Of a stretch of 64,000 nucleotides of DNA, positions 1-9,712 are shown one piece after another; position 1 is the first letter of the stretch; each line of letters starts with the position of its first letter. The notes beneath the pieces were generated by a model. It did no database searches. It saw only the letters and a list, made by a program, of their open reading frames with translations, and was not told where the DNA came from. This stretch comes from Amphritea opalescens (GTDB taxonomy: Bacteria > Pseudomonadota > Gammaproteobacteria > Pseudomonadales > Balneatricaceae). The stretch is taken from NCBI RefSeq assembly GCF_003957515.1, contig NZ_RQXW01000001.1, positions 124,001 to 188,000 on the forward strand. Reading direction: 5' to 3'. Position numbers and translations under genes: made by a program.

Positions 1-1716
1 CAGATGATCCTGAATACCTTATCTTCAACCGATTCGGATTTGGTGATGAAACTCTATGATGTGACACCCACGGGATTAGTCGAAGTGGCTGCGACCGCTT
101 CATCGCAAACGGAAGCCGCCACGGTGTCCTACCGGTCTGAATTTAATATTTTGGGGCGTAACTGGTTATTAGAAGTGTGGGATGATCGTCTGCAGACAGA
201 GAACAGTCTGAATATCTCGCAATGGATTCTGATCGTTGGGTTCTTGTTCTCGTTGTGCCTAGTATTGATGTTGCTTTGGCTGGCTAAAACACACCGTCAA
301 ATTTTGCTGGAGCGGGATCGCGCTCAAAGTTATCTGGATACCGTAGAGACTATCATGCTGATGTTAGATCGCGAGGGTCATATTCAGATGATTAACCGTA
401 AAGGTAGTGAGGTACTCGGAGCGAGTGCAGACGATCTACTGGGTGAAAGTTGGTTTAATCAACGGACTCTGGTGAATAGTCAGCAAGAACGACAAATTTT
501 TGAAACACTGTTCGATAGAGAGCATCCGGTTAACGACCTGTATCGCGGGGAAAGTCGAGTGCGTACCTCGGATGGTCAGATAAGGTTGATTGCTTGGCGT
601 AACCGCCTCAGCTTTGATGCCAGTGGTCGTCCCGTTGGCGTGCTATGTTCGGGCGTCGATATTACTGAACAGCGACAAGCTGAGTTGTTAGATAATCTAC
701 GTAGCCGTGCAATGGAAGCAACTTTGCAGGGTGAGTCGTTGGAATATGTTCTCAGCCTTGTGGTGGAGGGTATTGAACAGAAAAATCCCGGAGCGTTATG
801 CTCTATTTTATTGTTGGATGAGCAGGGTCAGCATTTGATCAATTGCGCAGCGTCCTCGTTACCAAAGGGTTATCAGGCAGCGATTGATGGTATAGAGATT
901 GGCGAGGGGGTAGGTTCTTGTGGCACCGCGGTCTACAGGCGAGAACGGGTGATTGTCACGGATATTGCCTCCGATCCTTTATGGGCTGACTACAAAGCGC
1001 TGGCGCTGGAACACGGTTTACATAGTTGTTGGTCTGAGCCTATTTTCGGCCGGAAAAAACGTTTGATCGGCACCTTTGCGATCTATCACGGCTTTATTTC
1101 TAAACCGTCCCATGCGGATCTCGAGCTGATTGAAAGCGTGGCCGCTTTTGTGAGCCTTATTATCGAGCAGTTTCAAGCGGAAGCGGCGTTGCTGTCCATG
1201 GCTAATTCTGACGAACTGACGGGGCTGAATAACCGCCGTAAGCTGTTTAGTGTGCTGGAAACGGAGTTCGAACGGGCGAAGCGTTATGGGCATCCCTTTA
1301 GTCTGTGCATGCTGGATCTCGATTTCTTTAAAAAGATTAACGATCAATATGGGCATGATATCGGCGATAAGGTACTGCAGGCGGTGGCCGACACCATCAA
1401 TCATGTGCTGCGCGAGAACGATGTTTGCGGCCGTATTGGCGGGGAAGAGTTTGCTATCCTGTTGCCCGATACCGCGTTAACCAGCGCCGCCGCTTTTGCC
1501 GAACGTGTCCGACAGGCGGTAGGCGAGCTAGCGCTCAAATTGGATGATGGTCGGTTAGTCACGCTGACCTGTTCGATAGGGGTTGCTGAATATAGTGAGA
1601 TCTTTCATAAAGCGTCAGAACTACTCTCCTGTGCGGATCAACGACTGTACTACGCTAAAGCCCACGGACGTAACTGCATCAGTACGCAGACTGACTACGA
1701 GGGCTGTTCAAGATGA
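1..1716 (+). CDS. Membrane diguanylate cyclase with PAS, GAF and GGDEF domains (5' truncated by window)
   Basis: The frame is open from the first base, so the start lies upstream. The visible N-terminal ~70 residues look like the end of a periplasmic CHASE-type sensor domain, followed by a membrane segment around residues 73-95, a PAS domain (~110-225), a GAF domain (~245-393) and a GGDEF domain (~400-565). The active-site motif GGEEF lies near residues 480-484 and is preceded by RENDVCGRI, which gives an intact RxxD inhibitory site. It therefore should make c-di-GMP from two GTP and be feedback inhibited. The 3' end overlaps the convergent argP-like gene by about 20 bases. The ligand of the sensor part cannot be told. 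Confidence 0.9.
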   Translation, partial: QMILNTLSSTDSDLVMKLYDVTPTGLVEVAATASSQTEAATVSYRSEFNILGRNWLLEVWDDRLQTENSLNISQWILIVGFLFSLCLVLMLLWLAKTHRQILLERDRAQSYLDTVETIMLMLDREGHIQMINRKGSEVLGASADDLLGESWFNQRTLVNSQQERQIFETLFDREHPVNDLYRGESRVRTSDGQIRLIAWRNRLSFDASGRPVGVLCSGVDITEQRQAELLDNLRSRAMEATLQGESLEYVLSLVVEGIEQKNPGALCSILLLDEQGQHLINCAASSLPKGYQAAIDGIEIGEGVGSCGTAVYRRERVIVTDIASDPLWADYKALALEHGLHSCWSEPIFGRKKRLIGTFAIYHGFISKPSHADLELIESVAAFVSLIIEQFQAEAALLSMANSDELTGLNNRRKLFSVLETEFERAKRYGHPFSLCMLDLDFFKKINDQYGHDIGDKVLQAVADTINHVLRENDVCGRIGGEEFAILLPDTALTSAAAFAERVRQAVGELALKLDDGRLVTLTCSIGVAEYSEIFHKASELLSCADQRLYYAKAHGRNCISTQTDYEGCSR

Positions 1717-2588
1717 AGCTGGCAGTAGCGGATTAGCTGCTGGCTGAGTCGGCGTCCGGTGTCGGTTGCTAGATTCCAACTGTGCCAATATAGCGGTACC
1801 TCGATACTCTTTCCGGGGGCGATTTCAACTACTTCACCACGTTCAAGCAATGATTGCATCTGTAAGTCGGGTGCCATACCCCAGGCGAAACCTCGTTTGA
1901 TCAGTTCGGTAAATGCCTCAGACGAGGGGACACGGTGACGTTGATAGTCCTGTACCTCGGGGTAAAAGCGTTGGATAAAGCTATTTTGTAGATCATCTTT
2001 TTCATTGTATTCCACCGCCGGTGCTTGAGCTAAGGCGGCACTGGATAGGCCGTCGGCAAAGTACTGCTGCATAAAGCGGGGGCTAGCCAGTGCGAGATAC
2101 CGGCTAATCCCTAGCAGGACGGCACTGCTCCCTTGTAAGGGTTTAGCGCTGGCGCTGATACAGCCTTGAACATCACCTTGGCGGAGTAGTAGGTGGGTTT
2201 GGTCCTGATCATCGATTCTTAAATCGAGTAGGATCGGGCTTTGCTCCATCAAGGGCTGCATGGCATCCATAAACCAGGTGGCGAGACTGTCCGCATTCAG
2301 GCCGATGGTGAGTCGGCTGAAGCCCTCCTGCTGAGCGCTATCTAGATGGCTTAATAGCTCAGTCTGTAATAGTGTGACTTGATGGTAATAGCGTTGTAAC
2401 TGTTGCCCCGCATCGGTGAGTCGCAACGGTTGAGCGCGAACGAGGAGTAACTGTCCGGTGGACTCTTCTAGCTGTTTGATCCGTTGCGAAATGGCCGACT
2501 GGGTCAGAAATAATCGGTTGGCTGCCCGCTCAAAACTTTGCTCTTCAATAACAGTGGCTAGTGCCTGAAGCTGACGATAATCAAACAT
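1695..2588 (-). CDS. argP: LysR-type regulator ArgP/LysG family
   Basis: A LysR-type protein of about 297 residues. The N-terminal winged helix contains FERAANRLFLTQSAISQRIK, very close to the ArgP (IciA) helix-turn-helix, followed by the usual LysR substrate-binding region. ArgP regulates basic amino acid export in response to arginine and lysine. The gene is divergent from a LysE/ArgO exporter, the classic argP-argO arrangement, which supports the name. I chose the start MFDYRQLQAL at 2588 rather than the longer frame at 2609 because family members start close to this point. It is convergent with, and slightly overlaps, the upstream diguanylate cyclase. Confidence 0.85.
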   Translation of the reverse strand: MFDYRQLQALATVIEEQSFERAANRLFLTQSAISQRIKQLEESTGQLLLVRAQPLRLTDAGQQLQRYYHQVTLLQTELLSHLDSAQQEGFSRLTIGLNADSLATWFMDAMQPLMEQSPILLDLRIDDQDQTHLLLRQGDVQGCISASAKPLQGSSAVLLGISRYLALASPRFMQQYFADGLSSAALAQAPAVEYNEKDDLQNSFIQRFYPEVQDYQRHRVPSSEAFTELIKRGFAWGMAPDLQMQSLLERGEVVEIAPGKSIEVPLYWHSWNLATDTGRRLSQQLIRYCQLHLEQPS

Positions 2589-2622
2589 AAAGCCTCTCAG
2601 AGTGATCATTGATCTAGGGTTA

Positions 2623-2664
2623 TTAGATATTCTAATGGAATATAAATATTATTAGTTTTACTAA
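2623..2664. promoter_or_regulatory. Two palindromes between argP and argO, candidate operators
   Basis: The divergent intergenic region holds two short dyads of the same form: TTAGATATTCTAA (2623-2635) and TTAGTTTTACTAA (2652-2664). Each has perfect 5-base arms TTAGW/WCTAA around three bases, with centres 29 bases apart, close to three helical turns. This suits co-operative binding of a LysR-type tetramer. Assignment to ArgP is inference. Confidence 0.45.
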
Positions 2665-2729
2665 CCTGTGTCGATTACATACTCTCCTTCGCTTACCTAT
2701 GTTGTTTCATCTGTTATCGGAAATATATT

Positions 2730-3362
2730 GTGATGCTGTTATCGATACCCGCTCCTTTTTTGACTGGTTTGGCTACCAGTGCCGGATTAATTATGGCTAT
2801 CGGGGCGCAGAATGCGTTTGTGTTGAGTCAGGGGGTACGCCGTGAATATCACTGGCCTATCGCGGGGCTGTGCAGCCTTATCGATACTGTATTGATCGCC
2901 GCTGGAATATCCGGCATGGGGGTTTTGATCAGCCAGTCAACCCTGATGCTGCCGCTGATTAACTGGGCGGGAGGGGCGTTTCTTTTATGGTATGGGGCGC
3001 TGGCGCTGCGTTCAGCGTTACGTAGCGAAACACTGAAGGTTTCTACCCGTCAGTTTTCCAGTCTCGGGGCGGCTTTATTAACCACGCTGGCGCTGAGTCT
3101 GCTCAATCCCCATGTGTATTTAGATACGGTGGTGTTGTTGGGGAGTATCGGCGGTCGTTACGCCGAGCAGGACCGCGTTTGGTTTGGTGCTGGTGCGGCG
3201 CTATTTTCCTTTATTTGGTTTTTCTCCCTGAGTCTGGGGGCCCGTTGGTTAGCACCACTGTTTCGCCGGCCTATTAGCTGGCGAATTCTCGATGGGTTGG
3301 TGTGTATTATGATGTGGACGCTGGCTGCCTTATTACTGAGTGGCAATCTCAGCGCCCAATAG
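2730..3362 (+). CDS. argO: LysE/ArgO family basic amino acid exporter
   Basis: A 210-residue hydrophobic protein with about six membrane segments. The N-terminal GLATSAGLIMAIGAQNAFVLSQGVRR is the signature region of the LysE/ArgO family, and LNPHVYLDTVVLLGS in the middle is also typical. It should export L-arginine or L-lysine across the inner membrane. It starts with GTG at 2730 followed immediately by ATG at 2733; either may be used. It is divergent from its probable regulator argP, and its 3' end lies only 10 bases from the convergent chemoreceptor gene. Confidence 0.88.
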   Translation: MMLLSIPAPFLTGLATSAGLIMAIGAQNAFVLSQGVRREYHWPIAGLCSLIDTVLIAAGISGMGVLISQSTLMLPLINWAGGAFLLWYGALALRSALRSETLKVSTRQFSSLGAALLTTLALSLLNPHVYLDTVVLLGSIGGRYAEQDRVWFGAGAALFSFIWFFSLSLGARWLAPLFRRPISWRILDGLVCIMMWTLAALLLSGNLSAQ

Positions 3363-3372
3363 GTTAGGACTT

Positions 3373-4932
3373 TTATTTGAATTTATTATTCACAATCTGA
3401 GATAGGTCGGTGACCAAACACGCCAGGTTATCGATCGCCTGGTTCGTTGTCGTAATTGAGTCTTTGTTATTTTCAGAAACATCTCGGATAGAAATAATAT
3501 TACGGCTGAGGCTTTCGGCGGTATGGTTTTGCTCGTCGGCGGCTAAGGCGATCTGTTGACTCTGATCTGAAATTAGATCCAGAGATTGGCTCAGCTGATC
3601 GAAGGCCTGCCCCGCGGTTTCTGCTTTATTGATACTTGCTTTCACCTGCTGATGGGTTTTACTCATCGTATCGGTGGTACTAATCACCTGTTTCTGTACC
3701 GCATCGATACTGGCTTTGATCTGCTCGGTGGCTTTCTGGGTACGAATCGCTAGCTCTCTGACTTCATTGGCAACGACCGCAAAGCCACGACCATGATCAC
3801 CGGCTCTAGCGGCTTCAATGGCAGCATTGAGTGCCAATAGATTGGTTTGGCCAGTGATGTCGTTAATCAGGGTGGTGATATGTCCGATCTCTTCGGTTTG
3901 GGCATGTAGTTGCTCGGATTGATGTGATGCTTGGCTGATCTCTTCAGCGAGCACCTCTATCGTTTGCAACATATCGTTGATGACGGTTCTACCATTTTGG
4001 GCGTCTTGAGCCGCTTGATGGGTCACCTCAGACGTACGAGATGTGTTTTCAGCTACATGCTGTGATGATGATGCCATTTGATTGCTAGCAGAGGCCAACA
4101 TATCGCTTTCTAGGTTTTGTTTCTCAATACCGTCAGTGGTCTGGTTCAGGCTTTGGTGGGTGAGATTCATCACTTCTCTCAGTGTAGAAATGGCGTCTTC
4201 GACCCGTCCGGTTACGGTACCTATTTTGGCTTCCTGCAACAGTATCGCAAGATGAAAGGCGCCGATCTCATCCATTCGCCCATTCAGGATCTTCTGTGAT
4301 AATGGATTATCATAGATGCCTAGTGACTGCGTCAGTGCGGCCTGTAAGGGTTTCAGTTGGTAATAGCAGAGGGCAGTAAATGACGCGGTTAAGGCACCGG
4401 ATAATAGCAACTTCAGTAGGCCATCGATGGGCGCTACATTAATAAGTGTCACGGCTAACAAACCCGAAAAAACACTGCCTAATAATCGGCGACTCAACTG
4501 CTGTCGTGAGAGCGATAACCGCTTAGGGTTGGCGTTGATCTGGTCGTATTGACGCTGTGCGTGTTGTTTGATCTCGTTAGGCAGTTTGGTGCGAACGGAT
4601 TGATAGCCAATTTTAACCCCGTTCTGGTCATATTGTGGTGTGATATAAGCCAACACCCAGTAGAAATCACCGTTTTTGCAGCGGTTTTTGACAGCGCCTA
4701 ACCAGGGTTTATCTGCTTTAAGGTTACTCCATAAATCGGCAAACGCGGCGGATGGCATATCGGGATGACGCACCAGATTATGGGGTTGTCCGATAAGCTC
4801 TTCACGACTAAATCCGGAGATATCGATGAAGTTCTGGTTGGCATAGATAATGCTCCCAGACAGTGAAGTGGTGGAAATTAAACGTCTGGTTTCTGGAACC
4901 TCGCGCTCCCTTGTGAGGCGATTATCATCCAT
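3373..4932 (-). CDS. PAS-domain methyl-accepting chemotaxis protein (Aer-like)
   Basis: A 519-residue transducer. The N-terminal PAS domain (about residues 15-115) contains [25 protein letters not shown], the arrangement of Aer-type energy sensors that bind FAD. Two closely spaced membrane segments follow (about 150-195) with no periplasmic sensor domain. The C-terminal half has the signalling tip sequence [32 protein letters not shown], typical of receptors that bind CheA and CheW. It probably mediates redox or aerotaxis. No che genes are in the window, so this is a solitary receptor gene. The ligand or cofactor is inferred from family resemblance only. Confidence 0.88.
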   Translation of the reverse strand: MDDNRLTREREVPETRRLISTTSLSGSIIYANQNFIDISGFSREELIGQPHNLVRHPDMPSAAFADLWSNLKADKPWLGAVKNRCKNGDFYWVLAYITPQYDQNGVKIGYQSVRTKLPNEIKQHAQRQYDQINANPKRLSLSRQQLSRRLLGSVFSGLLAVTLINVAPIDGLLKLLLSGALTASFTALCYYQLKPLQAALTQSLGIYDNPLSQKILNGRMDEIGAFHLAILLQEAKIGTVTGRVEDAISTLREVMNLTHQSLNQTTDGIEKQNLESDMLASASNQMASSSQHVAENTSRTSEVTHQAAQDAQNGRTVINDMLQTIEVLAEEISQASHQSEQLHAQTEEIGHITTLINDITGQTNLLALNAAIEAARAGDHGRGFAVVANEVRELAIRTQKATEQIKASIDAVQKQVISTTDTMSKTHQQVKASINKAETAGQAFDQLSQSLDLISDQSQQIALAADEQNHTAESLSRNIISIRDVSENNKDSITTTNQAIDNLACLVTDLSQIVNNKFK

Positions 4933-4942
4933 ACAAAAAAAC

Positions 4943-4968
4943 CTCTATCTATTGACTCTATCTATTGA
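4943..4968. repeat. Perfect 13-bp tandem duplication
   Basis: CTCTATCTATTGA occurs twice with no gap just upstream of the PAS chemoreceptor start. It probably arose by slippage; whether it matters for expression is unknown. Confidence 0.7.
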
Positions 4969-5080
4969 GTTGTTGTGCCAGTTATATACGACTGGATCAG
5001 GCCTTATATCCCTATAATCTAGGGCTTAAATCCATGAGGGTAGTACGTCTATTTTGCAGAGTCGCTAAGTATACACGCTC

Positions 5081-5138
5081 AAAGTACTAAATAAACCCGA
5101 ACTAAAACTTTGTGCTAGAAGCTTTTTTTAGTACTAAA
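5081..5138. promoter_or_regulatory. AGTACTA motifs upstream of the aldehyde dehydrogenase
   Basis: The 328-base gap 4933-5260 before the aldehyde dehydrogenase holds AAAGTACTAAA (5081-5091) and the perfect 12-base palindrome TTTAGTACTAAA (5127-5138). A related copy, AAATAGTACTTTT, lies upstream of pqqA at 14863-14875. The shared core AGTACT suggests a common regulator of alcohol and aldehyde oxidation, but this is inference from three sites. Confidence 0.35.
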
Positions 5139-5260
5139 GAACTAATTTATTAGTGCCAAGGGGGCATAGGTGATAAACCGCTTCGATAGCTACTATGTAG
5201 GGGTAGTCAAATAGCCCGCAAAGAAAAACGCGGCAGATAACAAAAAGAGAGGCATGGATA

Positions 5261-6781
5261 ATGATTTACGCACAGCCAGGGACCGAGGGTTCTGTTGTTT
5301 CCTTTAAAGAACGTTACGAAAACTATATCGGTGGTGAGTGGGTCGCACCGGTAAACGGGCAGTACTTCGACAATGTTTCACCCGTGAATGGTCAGGTTTT
5401 TTGTCAGATTCCACGCTCCGACGCTGATGATATTAACCTTGCACTGGATGCTGCCCATGCAGCTAAGGATGCTTGGGGGAAGACATCGGTTGCTGAACGC
5501 TCAAATATTCTGTTAAGAATCGCTGATCGTATTGAGCAAAACCTTGAGTTGCTCGCCGTGGCTGAAACTTGGGATAACGGTAAAGCTGTGCGTGAAACCA
5601 TGGCTGCCGATGTGCCGCTATGTGTCGATCATTTCCGTTACTATGCCGGTTGTATTCGGGCGCAGGAAGGTTCTATCGGTGAGATCGATCAGAATACTGT
5701 TTCCTATCAATTCCACGAGCCACTAGGCGTCGTCGGCCAGATTATCCCTTGGAACTTCCCGCTGCTGATGGCGGCATGGAAATTAGCGCCGGCGCTGGTT
5801 ACTGGTAACTGTGTGGTCATGAAACCGGCAGAGCAAACGCCTGCCTCTATCCTTAAATTGATGGAGGTAATCGGTGATCTGTTGCCACCGGGTGTGCTGA
5901 ATATCGTCAATGGTTACGGTAAAGAAGCGGGCGAAGCGCTGGCGACGAGTACGCGTATCGCTAAGATCGCTTTCACCGGTTCTACCCCGGTTGGTTCTCA
6001 TATCCTTAAATGTGCCGCTGAAAACATTATCCCATCGACCGTAGAGCTTGGTGGTAAGTCACCTAACGTCTTCTTTGCGGATATCATGGACCAAGAAGAT
6101 GAGTTTGTTAATAAAGCGGTTGAGGGTGCGGTATTGGCATTCTTTAACCAAGGCGAAGTCTGTACTTGCCCATCACGTTTGCTGATACAAGAAAGCATTT
6201 ATGATGCCTTTATTGCTAAGGTTATTGAGCGTTCTAAACAGATCAAACGGGGCAACCCGCTAGATACTGAAACCATGGTGGGGGCTCAGGCATCGCAGCA
6301 GCAGTTTGAGAAGATCCTGTCCTACATGGAGATCGGTAAAGCAGAGGGCGCTGAGTTCTTGATCGGTGGTGATGTGCATGAACATGATGATGAGTTTAAC
6401 TCAGGATTCTATGTGCAGCCTACGCTGATGAAAGGCCATAACAAGATGCGTGTCTTCCAAGAAGAGATCTTTGGGCCAGTAGTTGCAGTAACGACCTTTA
6501 AAGATGAAGCGGAAGCCTTAGAAATTGCCAATGATACCGAGTTTGGTCTAGGTGCGGGTGTTTGGACCCGTGATATGAACCTCTCGTACCGTATGGGCCG
6601 AGGTATTCAGTCCGGTCGAGTTTGGACTAACTGTTATCACCTCTATCCCGCCCATGCCGCGTTCGGTGGTTATAAGAAATCCGGTGTCGGTCGTGAAACT
6701 CACAAGATGATGTTGGATCATTATCAGCAGACCAAAAACCTGTTGGTTAGCTACGATATCAATCCACTGGGCTTCTTCTAA
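5261..6781 (+). CDS. NAD-dependent aldehyde dehydrogenase (ExaC/AldB type)
   Basis: A 506-residue class-3-like aldehyde dehydrogenase. Visible elements are the cofactor-binding stretch [19 protein letters not shown], the FTGSTPVG turn, catalytic Glu262 in VELGGKSPN and catalytic Cys301 in NQGEVCTC. The length and the CTC motif match the AldB/AcoD/ExaC group, which oxidises acetaldehyde and other short aldehydes to acids. The PQQ alcohol dehydrogenase 6 kb downstream would supply the aldehyde. A purine-rich ribosome-binding site (AGAGAGG) precedes the ATG. A strong terminator follows at 6941. Exact substrate range is not readable. Confidence 0.88.
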   Translation: MIYAQPGTEGSVVSFKERYENYIGGEWVAPVNGQYFDNVSPVNGQVFCQIPRSDADDINLALDAAHAAKDAWGKTSVAERSNILLRIADRIEQNLELLAVAETWDNGKAVRETMAADVPLCVDHFRYYAGCIRAQEGSIGEIDQNTVSYQFHEPLGVVGQIIPWNFPLLMAAWKLAPALVTGNCVVMKPAEQTPASILKLMEVIGDLLPPGVLNIVNGYGKEAGEALATSTRIAKIAFTGSTPVGSHILKCAAENIIPSTVELGGKSPNVFFADIMDQEDEFVNKAVEGAVLAFFNQGEVCTCPSRLLIQESIYDAFIAKVIERSKQIKRGNPLDTETMVGAQASQQQFEKILSYMEIGKAEGAEFLIGGDVHEHDDEFNSGFYVQPTLMKGHNKMRVFQEEIFGPVVAVTTFKDEAEALEIANDTEFGLGAGVWTRDMNLSYRMGRGIQSGRVWTNCYHLYPAHAAFGGYKKSGVGRETHKMMLDHYQQTKNLLVSYDINPLGFF

Positions 6782-6940
6782 GTCAATCAACGAAAGGCCA
6801 TCGTGTTCCTCCTTGGGGCGGCGTGCCGTCCTACTTTTTGATCTCCTTCCGTTGTTTGGAGATTAGCACAGCATTCAACACTGCTTCAGCGTTGGATCAG
6901 TTCCGCAACCGGCATCATCTCTAGCGTCGGTGTTCTTTTT

Positions 6941-6963
6941 GGCGACCTTGGGTCGCCTTTTTT
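6941..6963 (+). terminator. Rho-independent terminator after the aldehyde dehydrogenase
   Basis: GGCGACC-TTG-GGTCGCC followed by six T: a perfect 7-bp stem with a 3-base loop. The roughly 300-base gap between the aldehyde dehydrogenase and the next gene contains nothing else recognisable. Confidence 0.85.
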
Positions 6964-7078
6964 ATACCTGTCATCTTGAGTAATTCGTTTATCGCTCAGC
7001 CCATCGGTCTCTGATATGCTAAGCGAAGCTAAAAGGCTAGGAGTCGCCGTTTTTTATGTTTAGCAAAATGGGGTAGTA

Positions 7079-9187
7079 ATGGATTTTACCAAAATGCCGA
7101 GTCGATCAGGTCTTAACCTTTTTTGGTTAATATCCGTATTATTGGTGTTTCTATTAGCTGGCTTTTTCACGTATTTTTTTATCGCTAACCAACAATATAA
7201 TCATACCCATCTAGATAAGCTTCAAGCGTCTATTCAAAAGCATATCAATCGTCGCCTGCAATATGAGGTGAACGATGCCACTCACTTTGCCAATGCCCGC
7301 TATAACAGTGCCGAACAGGTTATTATGACCTCGTCGCAGAATGAGGTTTCCCAGGCCTTAGATGTGATGAACCGTTTCTATCAACAAAACCGACGACGTA
7401 TGTCCGATGATGAGCTAAAAACTCAATTACTTGAGCTCCTGCGGGGTATTCGCTTCTTCAATGGCCGTGGCTATTTTTTTGTTGGCGATCAGGCGGGTAA
7501 AGGTTTACTCATGCCGACACGCCCCGAGCTTGAAGGTAAGTCGATGATCGATGTGAAGGATGATCAAGGCATCTACTTTGTTCGCCGTTTTCGTCAGGTA
7601 AGCCAGTCGGCAGCGGGGCGGGGATATGTTCGGTATCGCTGGTATTCTTCGGATGAACGGCAGCGGATGGAGAATAAAATAGCCTTTGTCGCACGCTTTG
7701 AACCCTATAACTGGGTGATCGGTGCCGGTGATTATGTCTCTCAAATTCAGCAGGACTTACAGCAGGAAGTTATTGAGTATCTGGATGGTATCCAATTTGG
7801 ACAAAATGGTTATCTGTCAATCATCGACCTTAATGGTAAGGTGATTGCTGGCAAAGGGGTTGAGCAATTTATTGGTAAAACCTATACGCAGTTAGATAAC
7901 CCTGATGACCGCGAACGTATCGCTACGCTGTTGGCTAAAGTAAAACATGACGGTTTTATCCATACCGGCTGGTATCGGCATGATGGCCAGCCAGATGACG
8001 AACAATTGCTGTATGCGAGCCTCTTTCCTGCCTGGGGTTGGATTGTGCTGGCCGGCGGCTATGCCGATCCATCGCTCGAGCTATTGTTGCAACAGCGAGA
8101 ACAGATGATCCAAAATGATAGAGAGAGCAATATCACCTTGTTGTTATTGATGGTGGTGTTGCTATCGATCGCTTTAGTGATGATGCGCTATTATGCCCGC
8201 GGATTTCGGCAGCTATTCAACTATTTTCAGCGCAACCTTGATCAGCAGAGTATTACCCTCGATGAAAATGCTCGGGCGCTGGAGATCAGTGAAAGAATTG
8301 TCGATGCCGCCCATGAAGGTATTTTGATTACCGATGCGGATAACCGCATTATCCGTATCAACCAATCCTTTACACGGATTACCGGCTATATCTTAGAAGA
8401 GGTTAAAGGCAAAGACCCGCGTATTCTCGGCTCTACCTCCAATAGCCCTGAATTTTATAAAACAATGTGGCAAACACTGATTAGCAAAGGTCAGTGGCAT
8501 GGTGAGATCTGGAATCGCCGTAAAAATGGTTCGCTTTACCCCCAAGCTTTGTCGATCACCAGTTATCGAAATGCTGAAGGTAAGATTGAAAATTATATCG
8601 GTACCTTTACCGATATCAGCCAACGTAAAGCCTTTGAAGAACAGCTTGAACATATGGCGCAGAGTGATTCATTGACCGATCTGCCTAACCGTCGTTCACT
8701 CAGTCAACGATTACAACATGAGCTTGACGTACTCCAGCGACATCCTGATCATCAGTTAGGGTTGATGTTTATGGATCTCGATCTCTTTAAAACGATTAAC
8801 GATACCTATGGCCACGGTGTTGGTGATCAGGTGTTGATTACCATTGCTCGACGGTTGAACGAAACCGTGCGGATAACCGATATGGTGAGTCGAGTGGGTG
8901 GCGATGAGTTTGTTATTTTACTGGGCAATGAGCCTGGGGAGATGCAGCCCGTGGCGATGCTGTTAGCTCAACGGATTATACTGGCGGTATCAGAGCCTAT
9001 GATGGTGGCGGGTATCGAGATGCAACTCACCACGAGCATCGGTGTTGCCTTGGCGCCAAACGATAGCAACGATGCTGCCGGCTTGATGGAGTGTGCCGAT
9101 CGTGCTCTGTATCAGGCGAAGAAAGAGGGTAGTAACAACGTCAAACTATTTGACCCGTCGATGGTCAAAGATAAGATCGAATTATAG
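7079..9187 (+). CDS. Diguanylate cyclase with periplasmic Cache sensor, PAS and GGDEF domains
   Basis: A 702-residue membrane sensor. A membrane segment lies near residues 12-35, followed by a large periplasmic region with two consecutive Cache-like modules (about 90-340; note FFNGRGYFFVGDQAGKG and FGQNGYLSIIDLNGKVIAGKG), a second membrane segment (~355-378), a PAS domain (~400-520) and a GGDEF domain (~530-690). The active-site motif GGDEF is at residues 607-611 and RITD upstream forms an RxxD inhibitory site. It should synthesise c-di-GMP in response to a small extracytoplasmic ligand. No EAL or HD-GYP domain is present, so the protein is not bifunctional. Confidence 0.9.
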   Translation: MDFTKMPSRSGLNLFWLISVLLVFLLAGFFTYFFIANQQYNHTHLDKLQASIQKHINRRLQYEVNDATHFANARYNSAEQVIMTSSQNEVSQALDVMNRFYQQNRRRMSDDELKTQLLELLRGIRFFNGRGYFFVGDQAGKGLLMPTRPELEGKSMIDVKDDQGIYFVRRFRQVSQSAAGRGYVRYRWYSSDERQRMENKIAFVARFEPYNWVIGAGDYVSQIQQDLQQEVIEYLDGIQFGQNGYLSIIDLNGKVIAGKGVEQFIGKTYTQLDNPDDRERIATLLAKVKHDGFIHTGWYRHDGQPDDEQLLYASLFPAWGWIVLAGGYADPSLELLLQQREQMIQNDRESNITLLLLMVVLLSIALVMMRYYARGFRQLFNYFQRNLDQQSITLDENARALEISERIVDAAHEGILITDADNRIIRINQSFTRITGYILEEVKGKDPRILGSTSNSPEFYKTMWQTLISKGQWHGEIWNRRKNGSLYPQALSITSYRNAEGKIENYIGTFTDISQRKAFEEQLEHMAQSDSLTDLPNRRSLSQRLQHELDVLQRHPDHQLGLMFMDLDLFKTINDTYGHGVGDQVLITIARRLNETVRITDMVSRVGGDEFVILLGNEPGEMQPVAMLLAQRIILAVSEPMMVAGIEMQLTTSIGVALAPNDSNDAAGLMECADRALYQAKKEGSNNVKLFDPSMVKDKIEL

Positions 9188-9298
9188 CCGTGAGCATCGC
9201 GGTGATTAATGGGGTTTTCTTTGAGCATAAGGCTATAGACGGTATTACCATGACGGCCTCTGGTACAATAGAGGCTCATGTTTAAAATGGACTAAAAA

Positions 9299-9712
9299 GT
9301 GCTCGTTATTTCCAATGCTGTATCCATCCCCGATGACGAAATTGTGCTCACCGCGATCCGCGCTCAAGGCAGTGGCGGTCAGAATGTTAATAAGGTCTCC
9401 TCGGCGATTCATCTGCGGTTTGATATTGCTGCATCCTCATTACCTGAGTTTTATAAAGAACGCTTACTGCAGTTGAAAGACTCGCGGATTACCAAAGAGG
9501 GGGTGTTGGTGATTAAGGCGCAACAGTATCGCACACAGGAAAAAAATCGTGACGACGCACTGCAGCGGCTACAGACGCTGATTAAAGCCGTCACGGTGGT
9601 GCAGAAAACACGGCAAGCCACGAAACCGAGCCGTTCGGCGAAACGGAAGCGGGTCGATAGCAAAACCAAACGGGGTCAAGTTAAGTCTTTAAGGGGGCGG
9701 GTGTCGGATTAG
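9299..9712 (+). CDS. arfB: Alternative ribosome-rescue factor ArfB (YaeJ)
   Basis: A 137-residue class I release-factor-like protein. RAQGSGGQNVNKVSSAIHLRFD contains the catalytic GGQ motif that hydrolyses peptidyl-tRNA, and the protein ends in a long basic tail (RSAKRKRVDSKTKRGQVKSLRGR) of the kind that ArfB uses to probe the empty mRNA channel of stalled ribosomes. It lacks codon-recognition domains. The start is GTG; the nearest upstream ATG is closed after five codons. The last 32 bases overlap the convergent regulator gene. Confidence 0.92.
   Translation: MLVISNAVSIPDDEIVLTAIRAQGSGGQNVNKVSSAIHLRFDIAASSLPEFYKERLLQLKDSRITKEGVLVIKAQQYRTQEKNRDDALQRLQTLIKAVTVVQKTRQATKPSRSAKRKRVDSKTKRGQVKSLRGRVSD

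Noticed and set aside
5127-5138. TTTAGTACTAAA considered as a binding site for a named ethanol-oxidation regulator
   Set aside because: No cognate regulator gene with a known site is in the window, so only an unnamed shared motif is reported.
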